A stretch of DNA of 64,000 nt from Streptomyces tanashiensis (GCF_014648895.1 NZ_BMRZ01000002.1:558001-622000), one strand, 5' to 3'. Shown: positions 54,435 to 63,349, numbered from the stretch's first letter. Numbers and translations are program-made. The notes: generated from the sequence alone by a model not told the origin.

Positions 54435-56822
54435 TCAGCGCTCCGGAAGGGTCTGCGCGCGGACGGTGCCGTCGAAGTAGCCGAGCAGGACGATGCCGCC
54501 GACCGAGAGCAGGGACGGAGCACGGCGGGTGCCCGGACGGGCGGGGGTGGTGTCGGCGGCCCGGTTGCCGGGGGCGCCGGGCACCGGTGCCGCGAGCGGC
54601 CGGCCCTCGTCCTCGGGGGGCACCACGTGAAGGGTGGCGTTGTCCGCGTAGACGATCCGATCGCCGATCGCGACGGGCGGCGCCAGTGGGGCCGGCCGGC
54701 CGTCGTCGCCGCGCGGGATCGCGGTCACCGTCGTCAGCTCGGACAGCCCGTTGTAGACCGCGTCATGGACCCGCACGACCCTTCTCTCGGCGGGCAGTTC
54801 GAGCACCAGGGGGCTGCCCAGGGCGGCCGGACCGAACACGGCGTCCCGCACCGCGACGTCCCCCGCGAGCCGGAACCGCCCGCTCGAGTAGCTCGTCGTC
54901 AGGCCCTCGGCCGCCCGGAAGTGGATCCCCCGGCCGTCGGGGTCCGGGCACACCAGCTCACCGGCGGAAAGCCGCGGATCGGGGCAGTACCGGGTGTCGG
55001 GCGCTCCCGACCCGGTCCCGCCGGAGGGCGCCTCGTGCAGCGTCTTCCCCGTGGCCGGGCTCCATGCGGTCAGGCCCTCCTCGCCGTTGACGTAGAGCTG
55101 GTCCGGTGCGTACGCGAGGACGCCCTGCCGTTCGGCCTGCCCGCGGGTCTTCCGCGCGACGGGCCGGGTCCAACGACGGTGGCCGTCAGCGAGTGCGTAC
55201 GCGTCGCTGTGGACGCCGTCGGAGTCGGCGCGGTTGACGTAGACGGTGGTGTCCACGCCGAGCAGTCGGCCCAACGGGCGTCCGGACAGCGGCTTTTCCC
55301 ACCGGATCGTCCCGTCGGCCGTCGCACGGGCCCGGAGCCGACCCTCCTCGGCGGTGACGACCACGCTGCCGGCGAGGACGGGGCCCGTGGCGGCGGCACC
55401 GGGTTCTGGGGCCTTCGCCGGCGGGACCCGCCAGGTCCGCGCGCCGTCCTTCAGCCGGAGCGCCTGGGTGCTGCCGTCCGCGAGCCGGCACACCATGACG
55501 GAGTGGTCGGCGGCACAGGCCACGGGGCCCGCGGGGAGGTGCACGGTCCAGGGCCGCCAGCCCGCAGGGCGCAGCGAGGGCGCGGCGTCGAAGCTCCTGC
55601 CCCGGTCGGGGCCGCCGAGTTCGTCCACGTACGAAGCCTGTGCGGCGGCCGGAGCGGTACTGCCTCCGGCCCCGGACGGTGAGGCGGACGGCCCGGGGGT
55701 CGCCAGGCCGCGCGACGGCGGCCACGGCCACCGTCCGGTCGCGTAGGTCCCGCCGAGCCCGGCACCGGCCAGAAGCGCCAGGGACGCCACGACGGCCACC
55801 GCCGGCCCACGGCGCCGCCGCCGGCCCACGGCGCCGGCCCGGCGGGGCGCGGTCACGGTCGGCAGGTCGTGCAGACCGGGTGCGGCGATGTCCCCCAACC
55901 GGGCCTCCAGCTCTTCCAGTGCGGCTTCGCGCAGGGCGAGGTCACGGATCACGTGTGCGGGCCACGGGACGTCCGCCGCTCCCCCGCCGTCGGCGTCCGC
56001 GGGATCTTCGTCCGCGAGAAGGCGGGCCAGCTCGGCCGTGTCCGGACGGCTCGACGCGTCCTGCGCCAGACACGGTGCGAGCACCTCGCGCAGCCCGTGC
56101 GGAAGCCCCGTCAGGTCGGCCTCGGCCCGGGCGATGCGGAACAGGACGGCGGCAAGGGGGCCGTCGCCGAACGGGCCGCGTCCCGTGGCCGCGTAACAGA
56201 GCAGCGAGGCGAGGCAGAAGACGTCCGAGGCGGCGACGACGTGCTCGCTGCCCGCCACGTGCTCGGGTGACATGAACCCCGGCGACCCGACGATCTTTCC
56301 GGTGGCGGTCATGGTGCTCGCGCCGAAGGCACGGGCGATGCCGAAGTCGATGACCTTGGGACCGGCCTTCGTGAGGAGCACGTTCGCGGGCTTCAGATCG
56401 CGGTGCAGGACCCGCGCGTGATGGATCGAGCGCAGGGCGGCGACGAGACCGCGGCCAAGGGCGCGCACCGCCGGCTCCGGCAGCGGACCGCCGCCGCGGA
56501 CCACTTCCTCCAGGTTCGGTCCCGGCACGTACTCAGTGGCCAGCCACGGGGGTGCACCGTCCGCATCGCCGTCGATGAGCCGCGCCGTGTACCGACCGGA
56601 CACCGCCCGCCCGGTCTCGATCTCGCGCCGGAAGCGGGAGCGGAAGCCCTCGTCGTCCGCGAGGTCACCGTGCACGGTCTTCAGCGCGACGAAGGTTCGC
56701 TGCGGCGGCCGCCGTTCGTCTGCCGCGAGGAACACCTCGCCCATGCCGCCCGATCCGAGCCGGGCGACGATCCGATAGGGACCGACGGCCCGGGGCGACG
56801 CGTCCCGTAAGCCCCCAAGCAC
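54435..56822 (-). CDS. Membrane Ser/Thr protein kinase with PQQ-like propeller, copy 2
   Basis: A 795-aa Hanks-type kinase with LGSGGMGEVFLA, FVALKTV, LHRDLKPANVLLTKAGPKVIDFGIARAF and SPGFMSPEHVAG. It has one membrane helix (AVAVVASLALLAGAGLGGTYA) and a C-terminal PQQ-like propeller (LKDGARTWRVPP, TADGTIRWEKPL, LADGHRRWTRPV, SPATGKTLHEAP). The GTG at 56822 is supported by GGGGGAGG and CAGGA upstream. It heads a two-gene set with the kinase at 52089. Both have all catalytic residues. Confidence 0.92.
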   Translation of the reverse strand: MLGGLRDASPRAVGPYRIVARLGSGGMGEVFLAADERRPPQRTFVALKTVHGDLADDEGFRSRFRREIETGRAVSGRYTARLIDGDADGAPPWLATEYVPGPNLEEVVRGGGPLPEPAVRALGRGLVAALRSIHHARVLHRDLKPANVLLTKAGPKVIDFGIARAFGASTMTATGKIVGSPGFMSPEHVAGSEHVVAASDVFCLASLLCYAATGRGPFGDGPLAAVLFRIARAEADLTGLPHGLREVLAPCLAQDASSRPDTAELARLLADEDPADADGGGAADVPWPAHVIRDLALREAALEELEARLGDIAAPGLHDLPTVTAPRRAGAVGRRRRRGPAVAVVASLALLAGAGLGGTYATGRWPWPPSRGLATPGPSASPSGAGGSTAPAAAQASYVDELGGPDRGRSFDAAPSLRPAGWRPWTVHLPAGPVACAADHSVMVCRLADGSTQALRLKDGARTWRVPPAKAPEPGAAATGPVLAGSVVVTAEEGRLRARATADGTIRWEKPLSGRPLGRLLGVDTTVYVNRADSDGVHSDAYALADGHRRWTRPVARKTRGQAERQGVLAYAPDQLYVNGEEGLTAWSPATGKTLHEAPSGGTGSGAPDTRYCPDPRLSAGELVCPDPDGRGIHFRAAEGLTTSYSSGRFRLAGDVAVRDAVFGPAALGSPLVLELPAERRVVRVHDAVYNGLSELTTVTAIPRGDDGRPAPLAPPVAIGDRIVYADNATLHVVPPEDEGRPLAAPVPGAPGNRAADTTPARPGTRRAPSLLSVGGIVLLGYFDGTVRAQTLPER

Positions 56823-56859
56823 TCCTGCAGCCTCCCCCGCACCTGGTCACAAGGCGACC

Positions 56860-57063
56860 ATGACAGCACAGGGGCAGGGTCGGAACAAGGCGTGCGAAAG
56901 GGCCCTCCTCCCCGGCGACGACAACGCCGAGTACCGCAGAGTGCGGGCCCGCGTCGAGCACGCCGTCGCCCGCATGAATCACTACAAGATCCTCCGCGTC
57001 TACCGCCGGCGCGGCAACGGCCTCCGTCACACGGTCCAGGCCGTCGCCCACATGCACAACCCG
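56860..57063 (+). pseudogene. Transposase C-terminal fragment (DDE type, IS5-like)
   Basis: Reads NKACERALLPGDDNAEYRRVRARVEHAVARMNHYKILRVYRRRGNGLRHTVQAVAHMHN, the end of a streptomycete DDE transposase with the catalytic Glu in RARVEHAVARM. Everything N-terminal is missing and the frame is lost after HMHN. A leftover of an insertion sequence beside the kinase gene. Confidence 0.75.
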
Positions 57064-57227
57064 CCCTGGCGACGTGATCAGACCACCCCCAAAGCAGTCC
57101 TGACCTGCCCGGACACAACTCAGGCACCCAGTACGTTCGTCGCCCCCGTCAGCGTTGGGCCGGCAGCAGCGTGCCGCTCCGCACGCCCTCGGCAGGACCA
57201 AGAGCCCTGGGCCCCACTGGTGACCAT

Positions 57228-57258
57228 CGACCAAGATCCGGACCATTTCTCGGACCAG
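57228..57258 (+). repeat. Arm-like repeat before att copy 5
   Basis: CGACCAAGATCCGGACCATT followed by TCTCGGACCAG. Same family as 28862, 41483 and 60173. Confidence 0.7.
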
Positions 57259-57316
57259 CGTCTTCCGAGCATCCGCAGCTTTCCTTCTTTTCGCTGGTCA
57301 GAGGAGTGCCTCTGCC

Positions 57317-57372
57317 GTACCACCAGCAGGCGAAGAACATTTTGCAGAGTTCGGCCGGGCAGGCGCCTCCCG
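57317..57372 (+). repeat. att-like copy 5, eroded
   Basis: GTACCACCAGCAGGCGAAGAACA matches the start of the block. The middle is lost, and GGCAGGCGCCTCC recalls the hairpin half. Order and spacing after the arm-like repeat match copies 2 and 4. Confidence 0.6.
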
Positions 57373-57865
57373 CTGGTGGTGCGGCGGAGCCGGCCCCGCC
57401 GGCGAGACCGTCAGGATCGACCTACCGGAGGCGGGAGGGACCGGTTCACTGCGCCGGCTCGCGTATGACGGCGGTCGTTCCCGCTCACCGCTGCGGAGCA
57501 GCCCCGCATTCCCACCGGGTGCACATGCCGTCTGCCCGCGCGAATCCGTCCGACCCGTTCAGTGAGGGGTGCTCGCCCCAGACCGTGATGCCCTGGACCG
57601 TGACCTCCGGACGCCCGGGCCCCGAACGCCGCGTCGAGCGCCCCGCGCAGCCGGTCGCCGGCCGTCGCGCGGCACTGGGCCACCGCCGAGACGTGAGCGG
57701 AGTAGCGGCCCCGAGTTCCCCGCCGGGGTGTCCCCCAGGCCAGAACGGCCCACAACTCCGCCCGGCGCAGCCGGGCCTCGGCGGTGGCGCGGAGCAGTCC
57801 GACTACCTCAGGCCAAGCACTCGAGATCAGCGGCCTGCACACGCAAAGGCCCCACGGAGGACCTC
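57373..57865. other. Possible frameshifted minus-strand remnant, otherwise gene-free
   Basis: No intact gene. On the minus strand, frames around 57480-57840 read EVVGLLRATAEARLRRAELWAVLAWG and, shifted, EVTVQGITVWGEHPSLNGSDGFARAD, then a stop. This has coding character, but I cannot name it. Confidence 0.35.
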
Positions 57866-58420
57866 TCAGCGCTCCGGTCGGTAGGTCGCGATGATCACTC
57901 CGCTGCTCGTGGGCCGGGCACTCACCAGCTCCAACTTCTTCAGGGCGGCATCATCGGCGAACAGCTTCTTGCGCCCCTCACCGGCCACCACCGGGTGGAT
58001 CAGCAGGACCAGTTCGTCCAGGAGGTCCAGCTCCAGCAACGAGCGCACCAGCGTCGGGCTTCCCGCGACGGTGATGTTCTTCCCCTCGCCCGCCTTGAGC
58101 TCCTCGATCGCGGTCGCCAGCTCGCCACGGACGAGTGTGCTGTTCGCCCAGTCGTCGACGCTGTCCAGCGTGGAGGAGACCACGTACTTGGGCGAGTCGT
58201 TGATCCACTTGGCGAAGGCCGCGTCGTCCCCGCTGGTCACCGTCGGCCAGTACCCGGCCCACTCGGTGAACGTCACACGGCCCAGCAGGATCGCGTCGGC
58301 CGTCTCCAGCGTCTCCGCCAGCGCGGCGCCCATCTCCTCGTCGAAGGCGAACTGCCACTCGTTCGGCGACTGGGCGACACCGTCGAGCGAGACGAACAGA
58401 CCGGAAACGACCTTGCGCAT
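57866..58420 (-). CDS. RibD/dihydrofolate-reductase-fold family protein
   Basis: A 184-aa protein of the DHFR/RibD-C superfamily: MRKVVSGLFVSLDGVAQSP, ADAILLGRVTFTEWAGYWP, YVVSSTLDSVDDWANSTLV, ITVAGSPTLVRSLLELDLLDELVLLIHPVVAGEGRKKLF. Proteins of this stand-alone group are presumed NADPH-dependent reductases with unknown substrates; they are not the essential folate enzyme. The ATG at 58420 follows GGAGGAATC. It stands 44 bases downstream of the AraC gene in the same direction. Confidence 0.9.
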   Translation of the reverse strand: MRKVVSGLFVSLDGVAQSPNEWQFAFDEEMGAALAETLETADAILLGRVTFTEWAGYWPTVTSGDDAAFAKWINDSPKYVVSSTLDSVDDWANSTLVRGELATAIEELKAGEGKNITVAGSPTLVRSLLELDLLDELVLLIHPVVAGEGRKKLFADDAALKKLELVSARPTSSGVIIATYRPER

Positions 58421-58464
58421 GATTCCTCCATGATGCGTACGGGTTTGTCGCTGCGTCAGGAAGG

Positions 58465-59193
58465 CTATGCGGGCGCCGAGGGCGAGGGCTTGTACAGAAG
58501 CGACAGCGGCTCGGCCGTGTCGGGGGCGCTCAGCCGAGTGGCGGTGCGGCCGATGTATCGGGTCAGGGACCGTGCCAGGTGCGGCTGGTCGAAGTACCCC
58601 AGCCGGTGTACGACGTCCTGTGCCGGAACGCCCTCCTGGATCAGTACCGCCGCCTGGCGGGCACGGTGGATCTGCCGTATGGCGCCCTGGGTGAGGCCCG
58701 TCGCGGCGGCGAAACGCCGCTGGAGGGTGCGCTCGGAGACGTCGGGAACCGCCCCGTCGAGGACGGCGGGCACGATCGGGTCGCGGTCCACGATGCCCTC
58801 GCGTACCAGGCGCCGTACGAACGCCTCCGCGTTGTCGTAATCGGGCACGTGCCACGCCGAGCCCTTCAGCCACACGGACCGCCGCGTCACGTCGGGAATC
58901 TCCGCGCCGCTGCCGACCAGCCGACTGATCGGTACGTGCGGCATCGAAGTACCGACGGCGAAGCTGATGCCGAAGAACGTGGCGTCCTTCGGGACGGGCG
59001 CCAGGCTGGCCTTGGGCTCCGGGCCGAGTACCGCAGCCTGCACCCGGCCGTCGTGCTCCCAGAAGACGAGCTCCCAGTGCGCGTTCGCGATCGACGTCAT
59101 CCGCCCCACGTCATCGCTTCGGCTGCGCCATACCCGCTCGATGTGCGGCAGCTCCGAAGCGCGGCTCTCGATCTCCAGCCCCAACCGGATCAA
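58465..59193 (-). CDS. AraC-family transcriptional regulator
   Basis: A 242-aa regulator. The N-terminal part (SRASELPHIERVWRSRSDD...NAHWELVFWEHDGRVQAAVLGPE) is the AraC effector region found in streptomycetes. The C terminus has both HTHs: VSERTLQRRFAAATGLTQGAIRQIHRARQAAVLIQEG and AQDVVHRLGYFDQPHLARSLTRYIG. It probably controls the reductase downstream. The start is a TTG at 59193 or 59184; the longer open frame joins the upstream gene only because that gene is frameshifted. Confidence 0.82.
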   Translation of the reverse strand: MIRLGLEIESRASELPHIERVWRSRSDDVGRMTSIANAHWELVFWEHDGRVQAAVLGPEPKASLAPVPKDATFFGISFAVGTSMPHVPISRLVGSGAEIPDVTRRSVWLKGSAWHVPDYDNAEAFVRRLVREGIVDRDPIVPAVLDGAVPDVSERTLQRRFAAATGLTQGAIRQIHRARQAAVLIQEGVPAQDVVHRLGYFDQPHLARSLTRYIGRTATRLSAPDTAEPLSLLYKPSPSAPA

Positions 59194-59200
59194 CCCCCGC

Positions 59201-59796
59201 TCACCGCTGCTGCGTGAGCCGCCAGTCTGCCACGCCGTCCGGACGGGGCAGAGACGGTCCCCGGCCGGCGGTGACCGCGTCCAGCGGCTGGGCGTCGATC
59301 CCGGCGCCCCGGGCGCGGCTCGCCACGGCAAGCTCGTCGACCTCGCGCGCGCCGCACAACCAGTCGGCTGTGCGCACTTGCCGAGCGCCTCCCCCAACGC
59401 CGCCAGCGCCCAGTCGTACTCCCTTCGGCGTGGCGACTCGTCCGCCGTGCCGATGGCGCTCTGCCAAGCCGCCAGAGCCAGTTGGGTGCTGTCGGTACGG
59501 CCCAGGAACGTCACGTACGCCGCCCGCCGCACCGCCCTCTGGTTCGCCGGCGCCTGTTCCGTGAGCGTCCGGCGGGACACGTCGTGTTGCGCTGTGGCCT
59601 GGAGCCGACCCGCGTCCCAGGCGGCAGCCGCCTGTTGTCGGCCGGCCTCCCAGGCGGCAGCGGCCTGACGCTCCCCCGCCGCCCACGCGGCCGCTGCCTG
59701 CCGCCTCGCGGCAGCGAGGGCGAACACCCCCGTCAGCGCTCCGCCGCCGATCGCGGCCCCCGCGGCGACGAGCGCCGTCAGCACGGCGTCGTTCAC
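59201..59796 (-). pseudogene. Frameshifted single-pass protein with 12-residue Ala/Trp repeats
   Basis: From a GTG at 59796: NDAVLTALVAAGAAIGGGALTGVFALAAA (membrane helix), then three units RQAAAAWAAGE/RQAAAAWEAGR/QQAAAAWDAGR, TFLGRTDSTQLALAAWQSA and WALAALGEALGKCAQ. A second frame continues ADWLCGAREVDELAVASRARGAG to a stop at 59201. Small streptomycete membrane proteins of this sort have unknown function. The shift near 59375 may be a real mutation or a sequencing error. Confidence 0.55.
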
Positions 59797-59829
59797 GCCG
59801 GACGCCCGGCGTCCCGCCCGCTCCCACAC

Positions 59830-60264
59830 CCTGCATCAACCTGCTCACCCGCAAGGCCGACGGTCGCGTAGGTCCCTCATTCCCCGGTGGACAGCTTCCA
59901 CAGGATCCCGTTCTCCACCTGACGCCGGCCCCGCACCGGCCGACCCATCCGGCCTGGCGCCGGCAACGGAGCGATCAACGCCCGCGATTCATCCTTCAGT
60001 TCATGTCGGCGCACCACGAACGGAGCAACGAGCCATCAACTTTACGGACATGACCTAGTGGTCCCGGCGCGAGCGGGCATCTTGGGCATAAGGGGGCAGG
60101 GCTCAGCCTCCATCGTCCTTCGGTGCGAACTGCTCCCGCCTGGCGGTCGCTCTTCGGGGCCATGGACGGGACCGACCAAGATCCGGGCCATACGCGGACC
60201 AGCCGCAGGACGGGCTTCGACGGAGGCGTACTGCCCGGCTCCAAGCTGTGCGTGGGATCGCGCC
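59830..60264. other. Gene-free stretch with an isolated arm-like repeat
   Basis: No supported gene. At 60173-60207 the arm-like repeat (CGACCAAGATCCGGGCCATA...) is present without an att copy behind it; a glutamate-synthase fragment begins instead. Confidence 0.45.
60173..60207 (+). repeat. Isolated arm-like repeat
   Basis: Matches 41483-41515 exactly over 33 bases but is not followed by the ALDH-end block. The likely trace of a further island whose right end was deleted. Confidence 0.7.
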
Positions 60265-60770
60265 GCGAATTCCTCGCCGTCTGCTCGTCGGCGCGGGCCT
60301 GCGCGACCGGATACGGATCGGCGCCTCCGGCAAGGTCGCCACCGGCAGCGACATCGTCAAGCGGCTGATCCAGGTCGCCGACTACACGAACTCCGCCCGG
60401 GCCATGAGGTTCGCGCTCGGGTGCATCCAGGCACAGCGCTGCCACCAACACCTGTCCCGTCGGGGTCGCCACCCAGGACCGCGGGCGCGCCCGGGCCCTC
60501 GACGTCGAGGACAAGGCACGGCGCGTCCAGCGCTTCCAGGAAGCGACGGTCAAGAGCGCCCTGCAGATCATGGCGGCCATGGGCGTCGACGATCCGAGCC
60601 GACTCGGGCCCGGCATGCTCCTGCACCGGGTGGGGCCGAACGCCGTCCGGTCCCATGCCGAGTCGTACGAACCCCTCGAACCGGGGCAGCTCCTCTCCGC
60701 CGCATCGATGCCGGCCGCGTGGGCAGGCGACTGGAACGCGGCTCATCCTGACCGGTTCACGCTCTCGTGA
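60265..60770 (+). pseudogene. FMN-binding glutamate-synthase-family fragment, frameshifted
   Basis: Frame one reads GLRDRIRIGASGKVATGSDIVKRLIQVADYTNSARAMRFALGCIQAQRCH. After a one-base shift near 60440, the second frame continues TCPVGVATQDRGRARALDVEDKARRVQRFQEATVKSALQIMAAMGVDDPSRLGPGMLLHR to a stop. This is the C-terminal third of the FMN-binding glutamate synthase-like family, lacking its N-terminal part. Dead gene. Confidence 0.8.
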
Positions 60771-60802
60771 GCCGTCCGACGTCCTTACTGAGGGGAGACC
60801 CC

Positions 60803-61135
60803 ATGACTCGTACCGTCGCGCAGGTGATCGTCGACGGTCTCGCGGACCTCGGCGTCGGCCACGTCTTCGGAGTGGTCGGCGACGCCCTCAATCCGATCAC
60901 CGATGCCATCCGGACCACCGAGGGAATCGACTGGACCGGCTTTCGCCACGAGGAGGCGGCGGCCTTCGCCGCCGGCGCCCGGGCCCAGCTGTCGGGCGAC
61001 CTCGCGGTCTGCATGGGCACCGTGGGCCCGGGCTCGGTGCATCTGTTCAACGGGCTGTACGACGCGGCCAAGAGCGGTGCTCCGGTCCTGGCGATCTGCG
61101 GCCAGGTGCCGCTGTCGGAGCTGGGCGGAGAGAGA
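60803..61135 (+). pseudogene. Thiamine-pyrophosphate enzyme (pyruvate oxidase-like), N-terminal fragment
   Basis: After GAGGGGAG, MTRTVAQVIVDGLADLGVGHVFGVVGDALNPITDAI...FRHEEAAAFAAGARAQLSGDLAVCMGTVGPGSVHLFNGLYDAAKSGAPVLAICGQVPLSELG matches the N-terminal TPP-binding domain with the catalytic Glu in RHEEAAAFAAG. Homology ends abruptly at 61135 of the expected ~1750 bases. The 3' two-thirds were deleted. Confidence 0.8.
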
Positions 61136-61423
61136 TCAAGGAGAACCTGCCGTAGGTCGGGGAGGGTCGGCCCGTCGCCGGTTGGACCCGTCCAAAGACG
61201 CAGGCGTGGATTGCGGGAGCCGGGGCACAAGAGCCCTGAGCGAAGGGACACGCTCGCGCGGCACGATCCACGGCCCCCGTGCCGTGAACGCGCCTGCGGC
61301 CGCGTGGGGCCCGCACCAGGCAAGGGTGCGGGCCCCAGGCACGCCGCTGGTCGCTGTACGGATCCGACAGAGGCCGCCGCTCCCCGCCCGGGCGTCGTCC
61401 CGGACAGATCCGTAGCTGCGAGC
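61136..61423. other. Deletion scar between two pseudogenes
   Basis: About 290 bases with no recognisable gene. Confidence 0.35.
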
Positions 61424-61821
61424 TCAGGCCGGATGGCCGGGCTTGAGGTCGCGCAGTTCCCGGTACCGAAGAAGGGGCGGCGGCCCCTCGGGCCGGGGAC
61501 CCGCCGCGACGGGCCTCAGGAGGAAGCCCACGTGGTCGCCGCCCTCGATGCGTCTCTCGATCCTGCCGGTGAACCAGGATGGAGCCGGTGCACGGTGAGG
61601 CGCTCGGCCCGGAGTGCGACCCGGTACGCGTGGTCGGCGGTCGACAGCCGGACCGTGAACCTCGGCGGGTCGATGGAGCACTGCGAGGCGAAGCCCACCA
61701 GGCAGCCTGCCCGCTCGCCGCCGGAAGCCTCGGCCGTGACCACGTACATCGGGCCGTCGAGAACGTCGGTGAAGGAGTCGAGCCCGATCACAACGCCTCC
61801 CTTGCACTTCCGGGGGTTCAC
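61424..61821 (-). pseudogene. Flavin-reductase-like protein with internal deletion
   Basis: The minus-strand start VVIGLDSFTDVLDGPMYVVTAEASGGERAGCLVGFASQCSIDPPRFTVRLSTADHAYRVALRAERLTVHRL is the N half of a flavin-reductase split barrel. After a frame change the end reads SWFTGRIERRIEGGDHVGFLLRPVAAGPR and LLRYRELRDLKPGHPA. About 25-30 residues are missing at the junction. Confidence 0.75.
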
Positions 61822-61823
61822 AG

Positions 61824-62209
61824 ATGGAGATCGAGGACTGCGTTCTCCACGACCTCGGTGAGCGTGGATGGATCCCGTACGCGGACCGGGCTGGGGTGAC
61901 GGCGTCGAACCGCGGTGTCGCCGCCAGGACGAGGGGCTGGGTGAGCGTGGAGGCCTGCGCGCCCATCAGGCGGGCGCCGAGGATGCACCCGTTGCCAGGA
62001 TCGGCGCGCCGCGCCGGAGGGACGTTCTCGCCCGCCGAGTGGCGGACGTACCTGCTTGGCATCCCCTTACGGAAGGTGTGCTGAGCGGCGCCCGCGAGAC
62101 CGGCCGGCGCGCCCGGCAGCGCGTCGAGCAGGCCGACGTCCGCGCCGGCGGGGAGGAGGACCGGCGCAGAACTCTTCGCGCCGGGGGACGAGGGTGTAAT
62201 TCGTGTTCA
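61824..62209 (-). pseudogene. Unidentified multiply frameshifted gene
   Basis: Minus-strand pieces in different frames line up: MNTNYTLVPRREEFCAG, then FRKGMPSRYVRHSAGENVPP with GCILGARLMGAQASTLTQPLVLAATPRFDAV, then VRVRDPSTLTEVVENAVLDLHL and a stop at 61824. This has coding character, but I do not recognise the family. Confidence 0.4.
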
Positions 62210-62506
62210 TGCCTGGCGTCCTTGGGGCCGCCGGTGTCTTGCGAGTCGCTCGGCGTCGGCCTGCTCGGTCCGGACGTAGGTCAGGGGCGGGGCGATGCCT
62301 TCGATCTCGCCGGGCCGCTGCTCGTTTCCGGTGGTGTGGCGGTGGCCCCGCTGGGATCCGCCGCGTTCTCCGCCGATGAGATGCGGACGCCGTCCCCTCC
62401 GGGCAGAGTGGGAAGGACCTGTTCGTACCGAGGTGGTCCCGTGTGGTCCCGCGTGCTGGAGACGGGACGGAGTGATGCGAGGATTGTCGTGACGTCGGAG
62501 TGATCG
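62210..62506. other. Intergenic before SpoIIE phosphatase
   Basis: About 300 bases without a supported gene. It should include the promoter of the phosphatase. Confidence 0.35.
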
Positions 62507-63349
62507 ATGTTCCGCAGACGGCCGGCCGACAGCAGCGAGGACCTTCTGGTCCGGCTCGGGTCGCTGACCGCCAGGGCGCGGGAGTTGGCCGAGACGCAGC
62601 GTTCCCGTGTCGAGCTCGCCGTGGCCCTGCAGCGCGGCATGCTGCCCTCGCACCTGCCCAGTTTTCCGGGCGCCCGGCTGGCCGTCCGCTATGAGCCCGC
62701 CAACCACGGGCTCAACGTCGGCGGTGACTGGTACGACGCCTTCTCCCTGCCCGGCGGGCAGATCGGCATGTCCATCGGTGACGTGCAGGGACACAACATC
62801 GAGGCCGCCGCCTTCATGGGGCAGGTCCGTGTGGCACTGCGCGCGCTGGCCTCCGTCACCGGAGACCCTGGAGAGCTGCTCGGTCGCACCAACGACCTGC
62901 TCATCTCTCTGGACGCCGACCTCTTCGCCACCTGCACCTTCCTGCGGCTCGACCCCGCTGCCGGCACCCTGGAGTGCGCCCGGGCCGGCCACATCCCCCA
63001 CATCTGGGCCACCACCGACGGCCGGTCCGGCATCGACGACAGCGAGGGCGGGCCTCCGCTCGGTGTGCTGCGCGGCGTCGACTACCCGGCCACGCGCCAC
63101 CGGCTCACCGCCGACGGTGTCTTCGTCCTCCTGACCGACGGGGTGGTGGAGGGGCCCTCGCTCCACGTCGACGAGGGTCTGGACCGGGTGACGAGGCTCG
63201 CCGGGATCACCGCCGTCGCCGGGCTGGACGTCGACGCGCTCGCCACCGCCGTCATGAAGCTGGCGGCCACGGTGGGGCACGAGGACGACGCGGCCGTCCT
63301 GGTCGTCGGCCATGACGGCGGTCCGGCCCGCCCGGCGGCCGAGGAGTGA
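62507..63349 (+). CDS. SpoIIE/PP2C-type protein phosphatase
   Basis: A 280-aa stand-alone PPM/SpoIIE phosphatase. After a short helical leader the hallmarks are VALQRGMLPSHLP, VGGDWYDAFSLPGG (metal Asp), GMSIGDVQGHNIEAAAFMGQVR (metal Asp), FATCTFLRLDP, ARAGHIPHIW, VLLTDGVVE and HEDDAAVLVV. In streptomycetes such enzymes dephosphorylate anti-anti-sigma factors. GGAG precedes the ATG. The next gene in the same direction is a MASE1 sensor. Confidence 0.93.
   Translation: MFRRRPADSSEDLLVRLGSLTARARELAETQRSRVELAVALQRGMLPSHLPSFPGARLAVRYEPANHGLNVGGDWYDAFSLPGGQIGMSIGDVQGHNIEAAAFMGQVRVALRALASVTGDPGELLGRTNDLLISLDADLFATCTFLRLDPAAGTLECARAGHIPHIWATTDGRSGIDDSEGGPPLGVLRGVDYPATRHRLTADGVFVLLTDGVVEGPSLHVDEGLDRVTRLAGITAVAGLDVDALATAVMKLAATVGHEDDAAVLVVGHDGGPARPAAEE

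Larger units (their letters stand above)
41688..57316. mobile_element. Island D: between att copies 4 and 5
   Basis: About 15.6 kb bounded by copy 4 and by the arm-like repeat plus eroded copy 5 at 57317. No integrase remnant is seen next to copy 4, so the left end may have been deleted. It contains at least two IS fragments and several metabolic and signalling genes. It may be more than one insertion; the boundaries are inferred. Confidence 0.45.

Noticed and set aside
52836..55682. A 948-codon plus-strand open frame
   Set aside because: Antisense to both Ser/Thr kinases and lacking any recognisable domain.
58465..59829. A single 454-aa fusion of a membrane protein and an AraC regulator
   Set aside because: The middle section switches frame relative to a better continuation that stops at 59201. 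The fusion comes from a frameshift, and the AraC gene has its own start region.
60803..61861. A 350-codon TPP-dependent enzyme
   Set aside because: Homology stops abruptly at about 61135; the rest of the open frame is not TPP-enzyme sequence, so it is a truncated gene running into unrelated DNA.
25384..62506. A single large integrative conjugative element
   Set aside because: There is no relaxase, FtsK/Tra-like translocase, replication gene or complete integrase. Repeated att blocks with separate int remnants fit several smaller decayed insertions better.
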